DNA of 64,000 nt from positions 124,001 to 188,000 of the forward strand of contig NZ_VJOY01000001.1 in the NCBI RefSeq assembly GCF_007109405.1. The letters are read 5' to 3'. This DNA is from Pseudomonas mangiferae. GTDB lineage: Bacteria > Pseudomonadota > Gammaproteobacteria > Pseudomonadales > Pseudomonadaceae. The notes below the pieces were generated by a model. The model searched no databases. It was given only the letters and a program-made list of their open reading frames with translations, and was not told the DNA's origin. This document shows, in pieces, positions 27,291 to 35,104 of the stretch (position 1 is the stretch's first letter; the number at the start of each line of letters is the position of its first letter). Both the position numbers and the translations under genes were made by a program.

Positions 27291-27351
27291 TTCAGGCAGT
27301 CATGGCCGGTGTTCCGGCGGGTTTTCCAGGGATCAGAAGGAGGGCGTCATC

Positions 27352-28305
27352 ATGGGAATAGCAGCAGGGATGGGAATCGTCGCGCTGGCCGGCGTCGCCA
27401 TTCTGGTTTTGCGACGGCGGACCCGTCGCATCACCCGCGAGGTGGAAGGCGCGTGCCCGGCGGAAGGGCAGTTCCTCGACGTGGAGGGCGTGCGCCTGCA
27501 TTACGTGGAGGCGGGTGAGGGGCCGACCCTGTTGCTGGTCCACGGCTTGTCCGGCAACGGCCGCAACTTCACCCATTCCCTGGTGCCGGCATTGACGGAC
27601 CGTTTTCGGGTAGTCGTCCTGGACCGACCCGGCGCCGGCTATTCCGATCCGTTGGCGGATGCCGAGACCGGGCTGTTCAGTCAGGCGGCCCTGGTGGCGC
27701 GCTTCATCCAGGCGAAGGGGTTGGAACGGCCACTGGTGCTGGGCCATTCCCTCGGTGGCGGGCTCGCCCTGGCCCTGGCGCTGAACCACCCGCAGCAGGT
27801 CCGGGGCCTGGTGCTGGTGGCACCATTGACCCACCCGCAGCCGCTGCCGCCCACGGTGTTCCTGCCCCTGGCCATCCGTCCGGCGCTGCTCCGGCGCTGG
27901 GTCGCCGATGTCTTCGCGGCGCCGGTGGGCATGCTCGGCCGTCGCCATGCGTTGCGCCAGGTCTTCGCTCCCGACCCGGTCCCCGAGGACTTCGCCTATC
28001 GGGGCGGCGCGGTGCTGGCCATGCGGCCGGGCAGCTTCTATTCGGCGTCCTGCGAACTGGAGCGGGTCAACCATGACCTGACTCGGATGCTGGACGCCTA
28101 CCCGCGGCTGGCGCTGCCCATCGGGCTGCTCTACGGCACCGAGGACCCGATCCTCGACTGCCGCCGCCACGGCGATGCCCTGCACCGGCACGTACCCGGG
28201 ATCGTCTACGAGCAAGTACCCGGCCAGGGACACATGCTGCCGGTGACTGCCGTTGATCGGGTCGTGTCCTTGGTCGAGCGCATTGAGTCGCAGACGAAGG
28301 CGTGA
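27352..28305 (+). CDS. Alpha/beta-hydrolase with N-terminal membrane anchor
   Basis: A 317-residue alpha/beta-hydrolase. ATG 27352 has AAGGAGGG upstream and gives an N-terminus with one hydrophobic segment (MGIAAGMGIVALAGVAILVL) followed by arginines, probably an inner-membrane anchor. The fold markers are HGLSGNG (oxyanion loop), the nucleophile elbow GHSLGGG, an acid in YGTEDPI and the catalytic His in GQGHM. Placed opposite a Baeyer-Villiger-type monooxygenase it may cleave the ester products, but lipase or other esterase roles are equally open. Confidence 0.82.
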   Translation: MGIAAGMGIVALAGVAILVLRRRTRRITREVEGACPAEGQFLDVEGVRLHYVEAGEGPTLLLVHGLSGNGRNFTHSLVPALTDRFRVVVLDRPGAGYSDPLADAETGLFSQAALVARFIQAKGLERPLVLGHSLGGGLALALALNHPQQVRGLVLVAPLTHPQPLPPTVFLPLAIRPALLRRWVADVFAAPVGMLGRRHALRQVFAPDPVPEDFAYRGGAVLAMRPGSFYSASCELERVNHDLTRMLDAYPRLALPIGLLYGTEDPILDCRRHGDALHRHVPGIVYEQVPGQGHMLPVTAVDRVVSLVERIESQTKA

Positions 28306-28399
28306 GTTTTCCGGTACTTACGTCCCATGCTGTCTTTTTTCGGAAATCCGCTGGTGCATTCGTCCTTGGCAAGGCGAACGGAATACGCTAAATAAAAAA

Positions 28400-28430
28400 T
28401 TCAAAAATGAATTTGAATATTCATTTTGAA
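28400..28430. promoter_or_regulatory. 31-bp dyad upstream of praA, probable operator of the PsrA-like regulator
   Basis: Outer arms TTCAAAAATGA and TCATTTTGAA frame a central TTTGAAT. The first 18 bases also form TTCAAA-N6-TTTGAA. The 31 bases agree at 23 positions with 34266-34296 upstream of the TetR gene, with identical spacing of all three blocks. The site is about 80 bases before the praA start, where it could cover the promoter. Confidence 0.7.
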
Positions 28431-28508
28431 CCGGTGGTTGCAGTACCGATTCAGGGAAGAAGGCCGGCGACAACGCGCGGCCAACAAGAACAACAAGAGG
28501 AAGTCACG

Positions 28509-29000
28509 ATGCGCCCCGTCAGCCTTCTCTTTTCCTGGCTGCTCCTGCCAGTCGCCTACACGCTTTCAACGCCCCTCCTGGCCGCCCGTATCCAGCCGGC
28601 GGACACCCCCTTCACCGCCAGTGGCCCCATCAGCTTTTCCAAGGGCCTGCTCAGCGCCGACTGCACCATCGCCATGAGCGGTCGCATCGCCCCGGATGGC
28701 AGCCATGCGCGGGTGGACAGCGTTTCGTTCAGCGGTAACAGCTTCAAATGTCGCCGGGTCACGGCCACCCACCTGCCTTGGACACTCGCCCCCCTCGATG
28801 AGCGCAGCGGCGCGATGTCGGGGATTCAGGTGACGGTGTCCGCTCCGCTGGTGGGCGGCGAATGCGGGCCTTCCACCGCATCCGGGACCTGGGACAACAC
28901 GCTTGGCCGCCTGCAGGCGGACAAGGTGACGCTAGCCGGTGGCTGCGTCATCGAGAAAGTAGCGATCCAACTCACACCGACGTTCCGTGTGCTGCGGTGA
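28509..29000 (+). CDS. PraA/PraB-like secreted protein
   Basis: A 163-residue protein with a signal peptide (MRPVSLLFSWLLLPVAYTLS, cleavage near LLAA). The mature part parallels the next gene: PADTPFTASGPISFSKG, a Cys in the first repeat, LPWTLAP, and GGECGPSTASGTWDN. PraA and PraB were described in P. aeruginosa as hexadecane-induced proteins that help alkane use. This copy is the more divergent of the two and may be PraA or a PraB paralog. AGAGGAAG precedes the ATG, and a probable operator lies upstream. Confidence 0.75.
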   Translation: MRPVSLLFSWLLLPVAYTLSTPLLAARIQPADTPFTASGPISFSKGLLSADCTIAMSGRIAPDGSHARVDSVSFSGNSFKCRRVTATHLPWTLAPLDERSGAMSGIQVTVSAPLVGGECGPSTASGTWDNTLGRLQADKVTLAGGCVIEKVAIQLTPTFRVLR

Positions 29001-29131
29001 ATTTCGCTCACTGAGTTGTACGTAAACCCATACGGGCCAAGGTGCCACCTCAGGAAACGGGCAGTCCCTGCGGCGTCCGGCTGGCCATCGCCCGGCAACC
29101 ACTTGCCGATCACTCGTGAGGAAAACAAATA

Positions 29132-29617
29132 ATGAAAGCCGTTCAAACCTTCGTTTCTGCCACTGCCCTGGTTCTCTGTGCTGCCGCGTCCGCGGTCTCC
29201 GCCGCCACCATCGCGCCGGCCGGTGCGTCCTTCACCGCCCCAGGCACCATCACCGTGCGTTCGCCGGCCTCGCTGCAGCAGCCGGTGACCTGCAACATCA
29301 CCTTCACCGGCAAGGTGGCGGCCAATGGCTCCTCGGCCTCCATCACCAGCGCCACCGTCAGCGGCAGTAACAGCCTCTGCAAAGTGCCGCAGATGAAGAA
29401 CCTGCCGTGGACCCTGACCGCCACCTCGGTCACCACCGGCACCGTGACCGGCGTTGCCTTCAGCATCCTGTCCTCCAACTGTGGTCCGGGCACCGTCAGT
29501 GCCGCCTGGAGCAACGCCACCAACACCCTGAGCGCCGCCAACCAGGCTCTCAGCGGCAACTGCACCATCACCAACCTGAGCGTCAAGCCGAGCCCGGCCT
29601 TCACCGTATCGCCGTAA
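29132..29617 (+). CDS. praB: PraB, alkane oxidation activator-type secreted protein
   Basis: A 161-residue protein with a clear signal peptide (cleavage after AVSA) and a Thr/Ser-rich mature region: PAGASFTAPGTITVRSPASL, LPWTLTATSV, SSNCGPGTVSAAWSN and the end VKPSPAFTVSP. This is the normal form of the pseudomonad PraB family, which is secreted and linked to hexadecane emulsification. It follows its paralog after 130 bases, with its own GTGAGGA ribosome binding site. A hairpin with a short T run separates it from fadL. Confidence 0.85.
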   Translation: MKAVQTFVSATALVLCAAASAVSAATIAPAGASFTAPGTITVRSPASLQQPVTCNITFTGKVAANGSSASITSATVSGSNSLCKVPQMKNLPWTLTATSVTTGTVTGVAFSILSSNCGPGTVSAAWSNATNTLSAANQALSGNCTITNLSVKPSPAFTVSP

Positions 29618-29639
29618 GCCCTGTCGGGGTGCTGTAGAA

Positions 29640-29665
29640 GGGGCGTCCTCACGGGCGCCCCTTTT
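29640..29665 (+). terminator. Terminator after praB
   Basis: Stem GGGGCG / CGCCCC with a 10-base loop is followed by TTTT, 23 bases after the praB stop. It probably ends most praA-praB transcripts. Read-through may feed fadL, since no other strong promoter is obvious in the 60-base gap. Confidence 0.6.
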
Positions 29666-29727
29666 CAATGCGCGCAACGTGCGCGGGCTGGCTCGGGCCG
29701 GCGATGTCGATGAATTCGGAGTGAAGC

Positions 29728-31143
29728 ATGCACAAGAACAACAGAAACATGCGTGGTTGGCTGGGCCTGGCGGTGCTGGGCGGTGTATTGGGTAGCGGGG
29801 CAGTGCAGGCGGGCGGCTTCGCCGTACCCACCTTCGGCACCCCTGGTTGGGGACGGGCGTTCGCCGGCGGCTCGCTGTTCGCCGAGGACCCCAGTGCGGC
29901 ATTCAACAATCCAGCGGCCATGGGGTTCATCCAGAACCCGGTGGCGCAGATGTCGGTGCACTACGCCGATGTCGACATCAAGTTTCGCGGGCACGCCTAC
30001 GACTACCAGGGCGAGCCCATGACCCACAAGCAATACGACGACGAGGGCAACCTGGTGTCCAGCCCCATGGGCGAGGGCGGCAACGGCGGCTTCACCGCCT
30101 GGTTGCCCACCGCTTTCCTCGTAGTGCCGATCAACGACCAGCTGTCCTTCGGCCTCAGCCAGGTGGTGCCCCTGGGGATGCGCAGTACCTGGGACCAGGA
30201 CTGGGTCGGGCGCGATTTCGCCGTGGACACCAAGATCGAAACGGCCGGGCTCGCCGGCTCCCTGTCGTTCAAGGTGAACGACGAGCTGGCCCTGGGCGCC
30301 GGGGTGATCGTCCAGCGCACCCAGGGCTTCGTCAGCCAGAACATCGACCTGTACGCGGCGGCGTCCCAGTCGCCGAACCTGGGCGACCTGCAATTCCCCG
30401 CGGGCTTCGGCTCCAACCTGATCCGGGTGAAGGTGGATAACGTCTCCCCGGGCTGGTTCGTCGGCGCGGCGTGGAAGCCCACGGCGTCGGATACCTTCGG
30501 GCTGAACTACCACGCGCGCATCCGCAACAAGCTCACCGGCAAGTACAACATGTACGCCGACGATGCGTCCCAGGCCATTCTGGATTCCGGCCTGGTGGAG
30601 TCCGCCTATCCCGGCCTGATCCTCAAGTCCGGGGGCGCCTCCGCCTCGGCCCAGATGGACGTGCCGGCCAGCGCGGCCCTGGACTGGGTGCACCGCTTCG
30701 ACGACCGCTTCAGCCTCGGCACCAGCCTGGCCTGGACGCAGTGGTCGTCGTTCGAGGACCTTACCCTGAAGTCCCACGGCAACACCATCGTGTCGATCCC
30801 CTATAACTACCGCGACACGTGGATGGTGTCCCTGGGCGGCGACTACCGGGTGACGGACCAGTGGACCCTGCGCGCCGGGGTCGCCTACGACCAGACGCCG
30901 ACCCGGGACTCGACCCGCGACCCGCGAATTCCCGACGGCAACCGTCGGTTCCTCTCCCTGGGGGCGTCCTACCGCTTCCAGTCTCTGCCCAGTCTGAGTC
31001 TGGATGCCGCCTATTCCCGCCAGTTCGTCCAGGATGCCCGTCTCAAGACGGAAAATCAGGACCGCCTCGGCAGTGGACGGCTGGATGGCAAGGCCGAGAG
31101 CAAGGGGCAGGTGATGAGCGTGTCGGCCACCTACCAGTTCTGA
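29728..31143 (+). CDS. FadL-family outer-membrane transport protein
   Basis: A 471-residue outer-membrane protein with a signal peptide ending near GAVQAGGFAVP. The N-terminal hatch carries FNNPAAMGF, the NPA segment conserved in FadL. The rest alternates like a beta-barrel and ends with a C-terminal phenylalanine (SVSATYQF), as outer-membrane barrels do. FadL proteins admit long-chain fatty acids, alkanes or other hydrophobic compounds. Position behind praA-praB supports uptake of alkane-like substrates. A strong hairpin follows. Confidence 0.88.
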   Translation: MHKNNRNMRGWLGLAVLGGVLGSGAVQAGGFAVPTFGTPGWGRAFAGGSLFAEDPSAAFNNPAAMGFIQNPVAQMSVHYADVDIKFRGHAYDYQGEPMTHKQYDDEGNLVSSPMGEGGNGGFTAWLPTAFLVVPINDQLSFGLSQVVPLGMRSTWDQDWVGRDFAVDTKIETAGLAGSLSFKVNDELALGAGVIVQRTQGFVSQNIDLYAAASQSPNLGDLQFPAGFGSNLIRVKVDNVSPGWFVGAAWKPTASDTFGLNYHARIRNKLTGKYNMYADDASQAILDSGLVESAYPGLILKSGGASASAQMDVPASAALDWVHRFDDRFSLGTSLAWTQWSSFEDLTLKSHGNTIVSIPYNYRDTWMVSLGGDYRVTDQWTLRAGVAYDQTPTRDSTRDPRIPDGNRRFLSLGASYRFQSLPSLSLDAAYSRQFVQDARLKTENQDRLGSGRLDGKAESKGQVMSVSATYQF

Positions 31144-31201
31144 CAGGTCAACGGGCGTTCGCTGTACGGGGCGCCCAGCCCGGGGTCATCGGCCCCGGCG
31201 G

Positions 31202-31235
31202 CCGGGCCGGCAGCGCAATGCGCCGGCCCGGTTTT
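31202..31235 (+). terminator. Strong terminator after fadL
   Basis: A 10-bp perfect GC stem (CCGGGCCGGC / GCCGGCCCGG) with a 10-base loop is followed by TTTT, about 60 bases after the fadL stop. Confidence 0.75.
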
Positions 31236-31676
31236 CCCCCATGAGTCCACCCTGCATCCAATCCCTCCCTCCTATTTTCCTTGGTCGGTGGGCCGTCGCT
31301 CCGATGCGGCCCGCCCATCGGTGATGGCGATAGCAGGTCGCGCCCTATCTCTGGGCTTCCGTGTCCAGTTTTGAGCACCGGGCCGCGACGGGCTCCGCAA
31401 GCCCAGCAGTTGCAGGAACCCCATTCGCAGGTGCAGGGAGGGCTACATGGCGATCATGGCCAGTGGAGCGGTCGCCATCGACGTGCCGCGGAACACGTCG
31501 TGGTCGCCATCGGGAGGACTGCGCTGCCATATGTAGCAGCCTCGATGTGGACGAAACCGTCACCGCTGGGCCACCAAACGGCGTGCCTCAGCGCCGTCCC
31601 GGAAATTCCCCCGTCCAGCTCGATGCATCAGGCTGCCCGTGCACCGCCCGCGACCGGTACGCGGCGGGCGCGGCGC
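31236..31676. other. Gap without a supported gene
   Basis: Several short frames cross this 440-bp stretch, but none has a plausible start with a ribosome binding site or any recognisable motif. It may be decayed sequence. It separates two converging units (fadL and the 128-residue protein gene). Confidence 0.5.
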
Positions 31677-32063
31677 TCAACGTACGAGGAGGGCGTTGGC
31701 TCGGTCCTTCGCCTCGTGCTCATCCCGGACGAACGCGAATCTTAGGCCCAGCACCTTGCCCAGCGTCTGCACCGCCAGCCTGGCCGCGGCGGGTATCGAA
31801 CGGTCCCCCGTGATGATCACCAATCCTGCGCACAAGTCCTTGAGCCGTTGCTTGTTGCGTTTGAAGAACAGGGCCCGCTGCTTGCGGTCATCGTGGCTTT
31901 CGTCATGGCCGTGGTGGTCGCCGGGCAGGTGGTCGGTGAGGAGAACGAAACGTTCTCCACGATCGAGCAGGGCCGCGAACGCCGCTTCGGCCGCCTGATG
32001 TGAGTGGTGTTCGTCGTGTTCCCTCAGGAACACCAGCGGAAACTGCGTGGCATCGAGCTGCAT
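31677..32063 (-). CDS. Unknown His/Asp-rich 128-residue protein
   Basis: Third gene of a minus-strand operon, 13 bases after the FMN split-barrel gene. ATG 32063 is chosen since it begins MQLDATQFPLVFLREHDEHH. The protein has a predicted alpha/beta pattern (VLLTDHLPG, LVIITGDRS, VQTLGKVLGLRFAF) and a cluster of histidines and acids (DHHGHDESHDD) that could bind metal. The sequence pattern resembles SpoIIAA/STAS-like small domains, but I do not recognise the family with confidence and assign no function. Confidence 0.6.
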   Translation of the reverse strand: MQLDATQFPLVFLREHDEHHSHQAAEAAFAALLDRGERFVLLTDHLPGDHHGHDESHDDRKQRALFFKRNKQRLKDLCAGLVIITGDRSIPAAARLAVQTLGKVLGLRFAFVRDEHEAKDRANALLVR

Positions 32064-32076
32064 CGTCGGTCCCTTT

Positions 32077-32703
32077 TCAGTAGAGGTCGTGGCGGACCGC
32101 ATGGTCGTAGTGCGTATCGATCTGCTGCACCTGCGCATCGTCCATCTCCGCCGGGGCGTCGCCGAGCCTGGCGAGGGCGGCCATCATCCGCCCGACCGTC
32201 GGCAGCGCCTGCCGGTCGAGCCTGGCGCTGTCCTTCCAGAGCCCGGCGCGGTTGATGGCCTTGCCGCAGTGCAGCAGCACCTCGTCGATCCGCACGACGG
32301 TGGCGGTCTTGGGCGTTCGGGCCCCTTCGCGTAGCCGGGTCAGGAGCGCGTCCTCGGTGGAAACGCGGCCGCGGCCATTGATGCGCAGGAAGATCTCCAG
32401 GCCGGGGAACAGGAACATCATCCCCACACGCTCGTCGCGCTGCAGGTTGCGCATCGACTCGATCCGGTTGTTGCCCGGCCAGTCGGCGAAGGCCACGGTG
32501 TGCGGGTCGAGCACGTGGACGAACCCGGGCGGCCCGCCCCGGGGTGAGGCGTCCAGGCCGCGCTCGCTGCCCGTGGCCAGGCAGAAGAACGTGGCCACCT
32601 TGAGGTAATCCACGTGGAAATCCACCAGCCGATCCAGGACGGCCTTCTGGATCATCTCGGACGGCGGCGAATAGAGCGCGTCCAGATCGGGCCGGTCCGT
32701 CAT
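32077..32703 (-). CDS. Pyridoxamine 5'-phosphate oxidase-like FMN protein
   Basis: A 208-residue split-barrel protein: FCLATGSERGLDASPRGG and FADWPGNNRIESMRNL, followed by VGMMFLFPG, typical of the MSMEG_1061-like group of PNPOx-related proteins. These bind FMN or F420-like cofactors and reduce or modify small molecules; true pyridoxamine oxidase activity is unlikely. Its start overlaps the stop of the 84-residue gene by 4 bases. The operon is divergent from an AraC regulator. Confidence 0.8.
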   Translation of the reverse strand: MTDRPDLDALYSPPSEMIQKAVLDRLVDFHVDYLKVATFFCLATGSERGLDASPRGGPPGFVHVLDPHTVAFADWPGNNRIESMRNLQRDERVGMMFLFPGLEIFLRINGRGRVSTEDALLTRLREGARTPKTATVVRIDEVLLHCGKAINRAGLWKDSARLDRQALPTVGRMMAALARLGDAPAEMDDAQVQQIDTHYDHAVRHDLY

Positions 32704-32954
32704 GGCCGGGCTTCCACGAAGGCCCGTAACTGCGGATCGCGGATTTCCAGCACCTCGAACAGGCCCAGGGCGCGCAATGCCGGCAGCGCCGCTTCGATGT
32801 CGTCGAGCACGGCCTGGCGTGCGGCGTCGGTGAGCGTCGGGTCGCTGAAGGCCGCTGCGTTGGCCAGGAACGCGCCGACCGAGCCCTTGCGGACGACGGT
32901 GCCGTTGATTCGGATGTGGTCGAGGTGGTCGGGGAGGATGTCGTGCGCGCGCAT
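32700..32954 (-). CDS. Unknown 84-residue protein, first gene of operon
   Basis: A small protein beginning MRAHDILPDHLDHIRINGTV, with a helical second half (AVLDDIEAALPALRALGLFEVLEIRDPQ). AGGAGAG stands 7 bases before ATG 32954, and the stop overlaps the next start (ATGA), both good signs of a real gene. No family is recognised. Small size and coupling to the FMN protein suggest an accessory subunit, which is inference only. Confidence 0.65.
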   Translation of the reverse strand: MRAHDILPDHLDHIRINGTVVRKGSVGAFLANAAAFSDPTLTDAARQAVLDDIEAALPALRALGLFEVLEIRDPQLRAFVEARP

Positions 32955-33046
32955 GGTCGCTCTCCTGCTTGAATGGGCTTCAAGCGTAAAAAGAATCGTC
33001 GTGGCGGCTGTAGACTGTATCGGCCATCCAATAGCTTGAATCCGCC

Positions 33047-33835
33047 ATGACCGATCCGATCCTTCAGTTGCAGGACATCCTCGATAGGCCGCACGGGCCG
33101 GTACTGGTCGCAGTCGAGGGACGCCACGACAGTGAACTGGTTTCCACGCCGCACCAGCATGTGCGCGGGCAGTTGTTCGGATCGCTGCGGGGCCTGCTGT
33201 CGGTCGGGGTCGATGACGGCGTGTGGATCGTCCCGGCGATCCACGCCGTGTGGTTGCCGCCGAATACCCCCCACTCGGGCCGGTCGCACGGGCCGTTCCA
33301 CGGCTGGAGCGTCTACGTCGCCGAGCCCGCCTGCGCGGACCTGCCGCAGCGTCCCTGCACCCTCCGCACCTCCGGCCTGCTGCGCGAGGCGGTGCTGCGG
33401 GCGTGCAACTGGGAACCGGTCAGCGCGACGCCCTTGACCGGTTCCCGGGCTCACATCGCTGCAGTGATCCTCGACGAGATACGCAGCCTGCCGGTCGAGC
33501 CCTTCGGCCTGCCATTCCCGCGCGATCCGCGCCTGCAGCGCATCGCGCGGGCCCTGATCGCCGATCCAGCCGACGACCGGGACCTGGAATGCTGGGCGGC
33601 ATGGGGAGCCGTCAGTTCGCGCACCCTGAGCCGGCGGTTCGTGACGGAGACCGGGTTCAACTTCACGGCCTGGCGGCAGCGCGCGCGCATGCTGCGGTCG
33701 CTGGAGATGCTCGCGACGGGAATGCCCGTGACGGCGATCGCGCTCGACCTGGGGTATTCCACGCCGAGCGCCTTCATCGGGCTTTTCCGGCGCACCTTCG
33801 GTGAGACGCCGGCCGCCTATCGCGCGCGTCTCTGA
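33047..33835 (+). CDS. AraC-family regulator with cupin domain
   Basis: A 262-residue regulator. The N-terminal cupin shows TPHQHVRGQLFGSLRG and WLPPNTPHSG; the C-terminal AraC domain shows AWGAVSSRTLSRRFV and ALDLGYSTPSAFIGLFRRTF. It is divergent, with 92 bases between starts, from the 84-residue/FMN/128-residue operon, which it most likely controls. A putative sensor ligand would bind the cupin. Confidence 0.85.
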   Translation: MTDPILQLQDILDRPHGPVLVAVEGRHDSELVSTPHQHVRGQLFGSLRGLLSVGVDDGVWIVPAIHAVWLPPNTPHSGRSHGPFHGWSVYVAEPACADLPQRPCTLRTSGLLREAVLRACNWEPVSATPLTGSRAHIAAVILDEIRSLPVEPFGLPFPRDPRLQRIARALIADPADDRDLECWAAWGAVSSRTLSRRFVTETGFNFTAWRQRARMLRSLEMLATGMPVTAIALDLGYSTPSAFIGLFRRTFGETPAAYRARL

Positions 33836-34265
33836 CCGGACGCAGCGGTGAGAGGGTCTCGTCGCGGTAGCGGGGCTGCCGCCGGGCATCGCGTTGATAG
33901 CGAAGCTCGTCACATCGCGGATGACGCCGATGCATGCACAGGCAACGCACTTCCTGCGGCATCTCGATGATGAATGACCGCCTGCCAAGCCTGGACGCTC
34001 GACATTCGCAACCGGTGCTGCGATTCGGCGATGCGCTGTCCATTCGCTTTCGAGTTCCCTTGCACGCGCCTTTTCACGCCCTCGGAAGACGCGCTGCCAC
34101 TCGCGCACTCCGGTTCTGGGCGCTAAGGTGAATTCCGTTCATGAACGAGAACGACCTCCGGCATTGGCCTGGAAAATCGTCCATGACACAGGAAAACGTT
34201 CGATTGGCGACGGCCAGGGAGCTGCCGGGCCTGCATTTGCCTTGCCGCAAGGATGCTCTATAAAA
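33836..34265. other. Gap without a supported gene
   Basis: No frame in this 430-bp stretch shows a recognisable protein. A 12-bp palindrome CGTTCATGAACG is at 34137-34148. The right end runs into the AT-rich operator of the TetR gene. Minus-strand frames here are arginine-rich shadows without ribosome binding sites. Confidence 0.5.
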
Positions 34266-34296
34266 TTCAAAAAACGTTTTGAATTTGTTTTTTGAA
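34266..34296. promoter_or_regulatory. 31-bp dyad upstream of the TetR gene, probable autoregulatory operator
   Basis: Outer arms TTCAAAAAAC and GTTTTTTGAA flank GTTTTGAATTT. The first 18 bases also make TTCAAAA-N4-TTTTGAA. It matches the praA upstream site at 23 of 31 positions. The right end is 34 bases before the TetR start, a usual place for an autorepressed promoter. PsrA, a related regulator, is known to bind AAAC/GTTT-type dyads. Confidence 0.7.
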
Positions 34297-34330
34297 CGTC
34301 TCGCACCCTGGCAGAAAGGCGCTTTTATCC

Positions 34331-35083
34331 ATGGCTGTAAAACGAAGCAGTGCGTCCAACGACACCAAGAATCGCTTGCTGGATGCCGCCGAGGCACTCT
34401 TCATCCACCATGGCTACGATGCCCTGCTGCTCCGCCAGATCACCGAGCACGCCCAGGCCAACCTGGCGGCGGTGAACTATCACTTCGGCGACAAGGAAGC
34501 CCTGATGAAGGCGCTGCTGGTGAAGCGCCTGGAGCCCCTCAACGACAAGCGCCTGGCCCTGCTGGACGAATGCGAGGCCCAGTGGGAGGAAGCGCCCAGC
34601 TGCGAGGCGCTGCTGGGCATCCTGTTCGCCCCGGCCATGGAGCTGGAGCGCAGCGAGACCTCCGGCGTGGAGAGCGGCTCGTTCATCCGCTTCCTCGGCC
34701 GCGTCTACAGCGACACCTCACCCTTCATCCAGGAATACCTGAGCGAGCACTACCAGCCGGTCTTCGCGCGCTTCTTCGATGCATTCGCCCGGGCCTTGCC
34801 GGACCTGCCGCGGGCGGAACTGGGGGTGCGCCTGCAGTTCGCGCTGAAGGCGATCTCCGGGGTCATGGCCGGTACCGAGCTGCGCTACCTGATGAGCGCC
34901 ATGAGCCTCGGGCGTATCACCACCGACGCCGAGGTGATGGCCAAGCTGATCACCCTGGTGTCCGGCGCCATCCGCGCGCCCCTGCACTCCACCGACAGCG
35001 AGGTCGTCCTGGAGCGGGTCCTGCAGACCCAGCGGGTGATTCGCCAGCAGGCCGAGGCCGGCCACGAAGCCGCCGCGGTCTGA
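34331..35083 (+). CDS. TetR-family regulator, PsrA-like
   Basis: A 250-residue TetR protein. The DNA-binding helices are in NRLLDAAEALFIHHGYDALL and LRQITEHAQANLAAVNYHFG, close to the NLAAVNYHFG block of PsrA, the fatty-acid-responsive regulator of Pseudomonas. The larger ligand-binding half includes FIRFLGRVYSD, also PsrA-like. ATG 34331 fits the family start and follows AAAGG. It is convergent with the exporter operon. A lipid-type ligand is inferred from similarity and from the praA/fadL genes that share its operator; the gene is not psrA itself judging by divergence. Confidence 0.85.
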   Translation: MAVKRSSASNDTKNRLLDAAEALFIHHGYDALLLRQITEHAQANLAAVNYHFGDKEALMKALLVKRLEPLNDKRLALLDECEAQWEEAPSCEALLGILFAPAMELERSETSGVESGSFIRFLGRVYSDTSPFIQEYLSEHYQPVFARFFDAFARALPDLPRAELGVRLQFALKAISGVMAGTELRYLMSAMSLGRITTDAEVMAKLITLVSGAIRAPLHSTDSEVVLERVLQTQRVIRQQAEAGHEAAAV

Positions 35084-35104
35084 GGGCAGCGGAGCGGGCG
35101 CCGC

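Noticed and set aside
32077-32703. pdxH (pyridoxamine 5'-phosphate oxidase)
   Set aside because: Only the split-barrel fold is shared. The conserved PLP-synthesis residues of PdxH are not evident, and the protein resembles the MSMEG_1061-like group.
32024-34108. Very long minus-strand frame of nearly 700 codons
   Set aside because: It runs across the AraC gene and the FMN-protein operon in another frame, is rich in Arg, Ala and Gly, and has no domain; it is a shadow caused by high GC.
34137-34148. 12-bp palindrome CGTTCATGAACG as an operator
   Set aside because: It is isolated, about 190 bases from the TetR start, and occurs only once; chance is a sufficient explanation.
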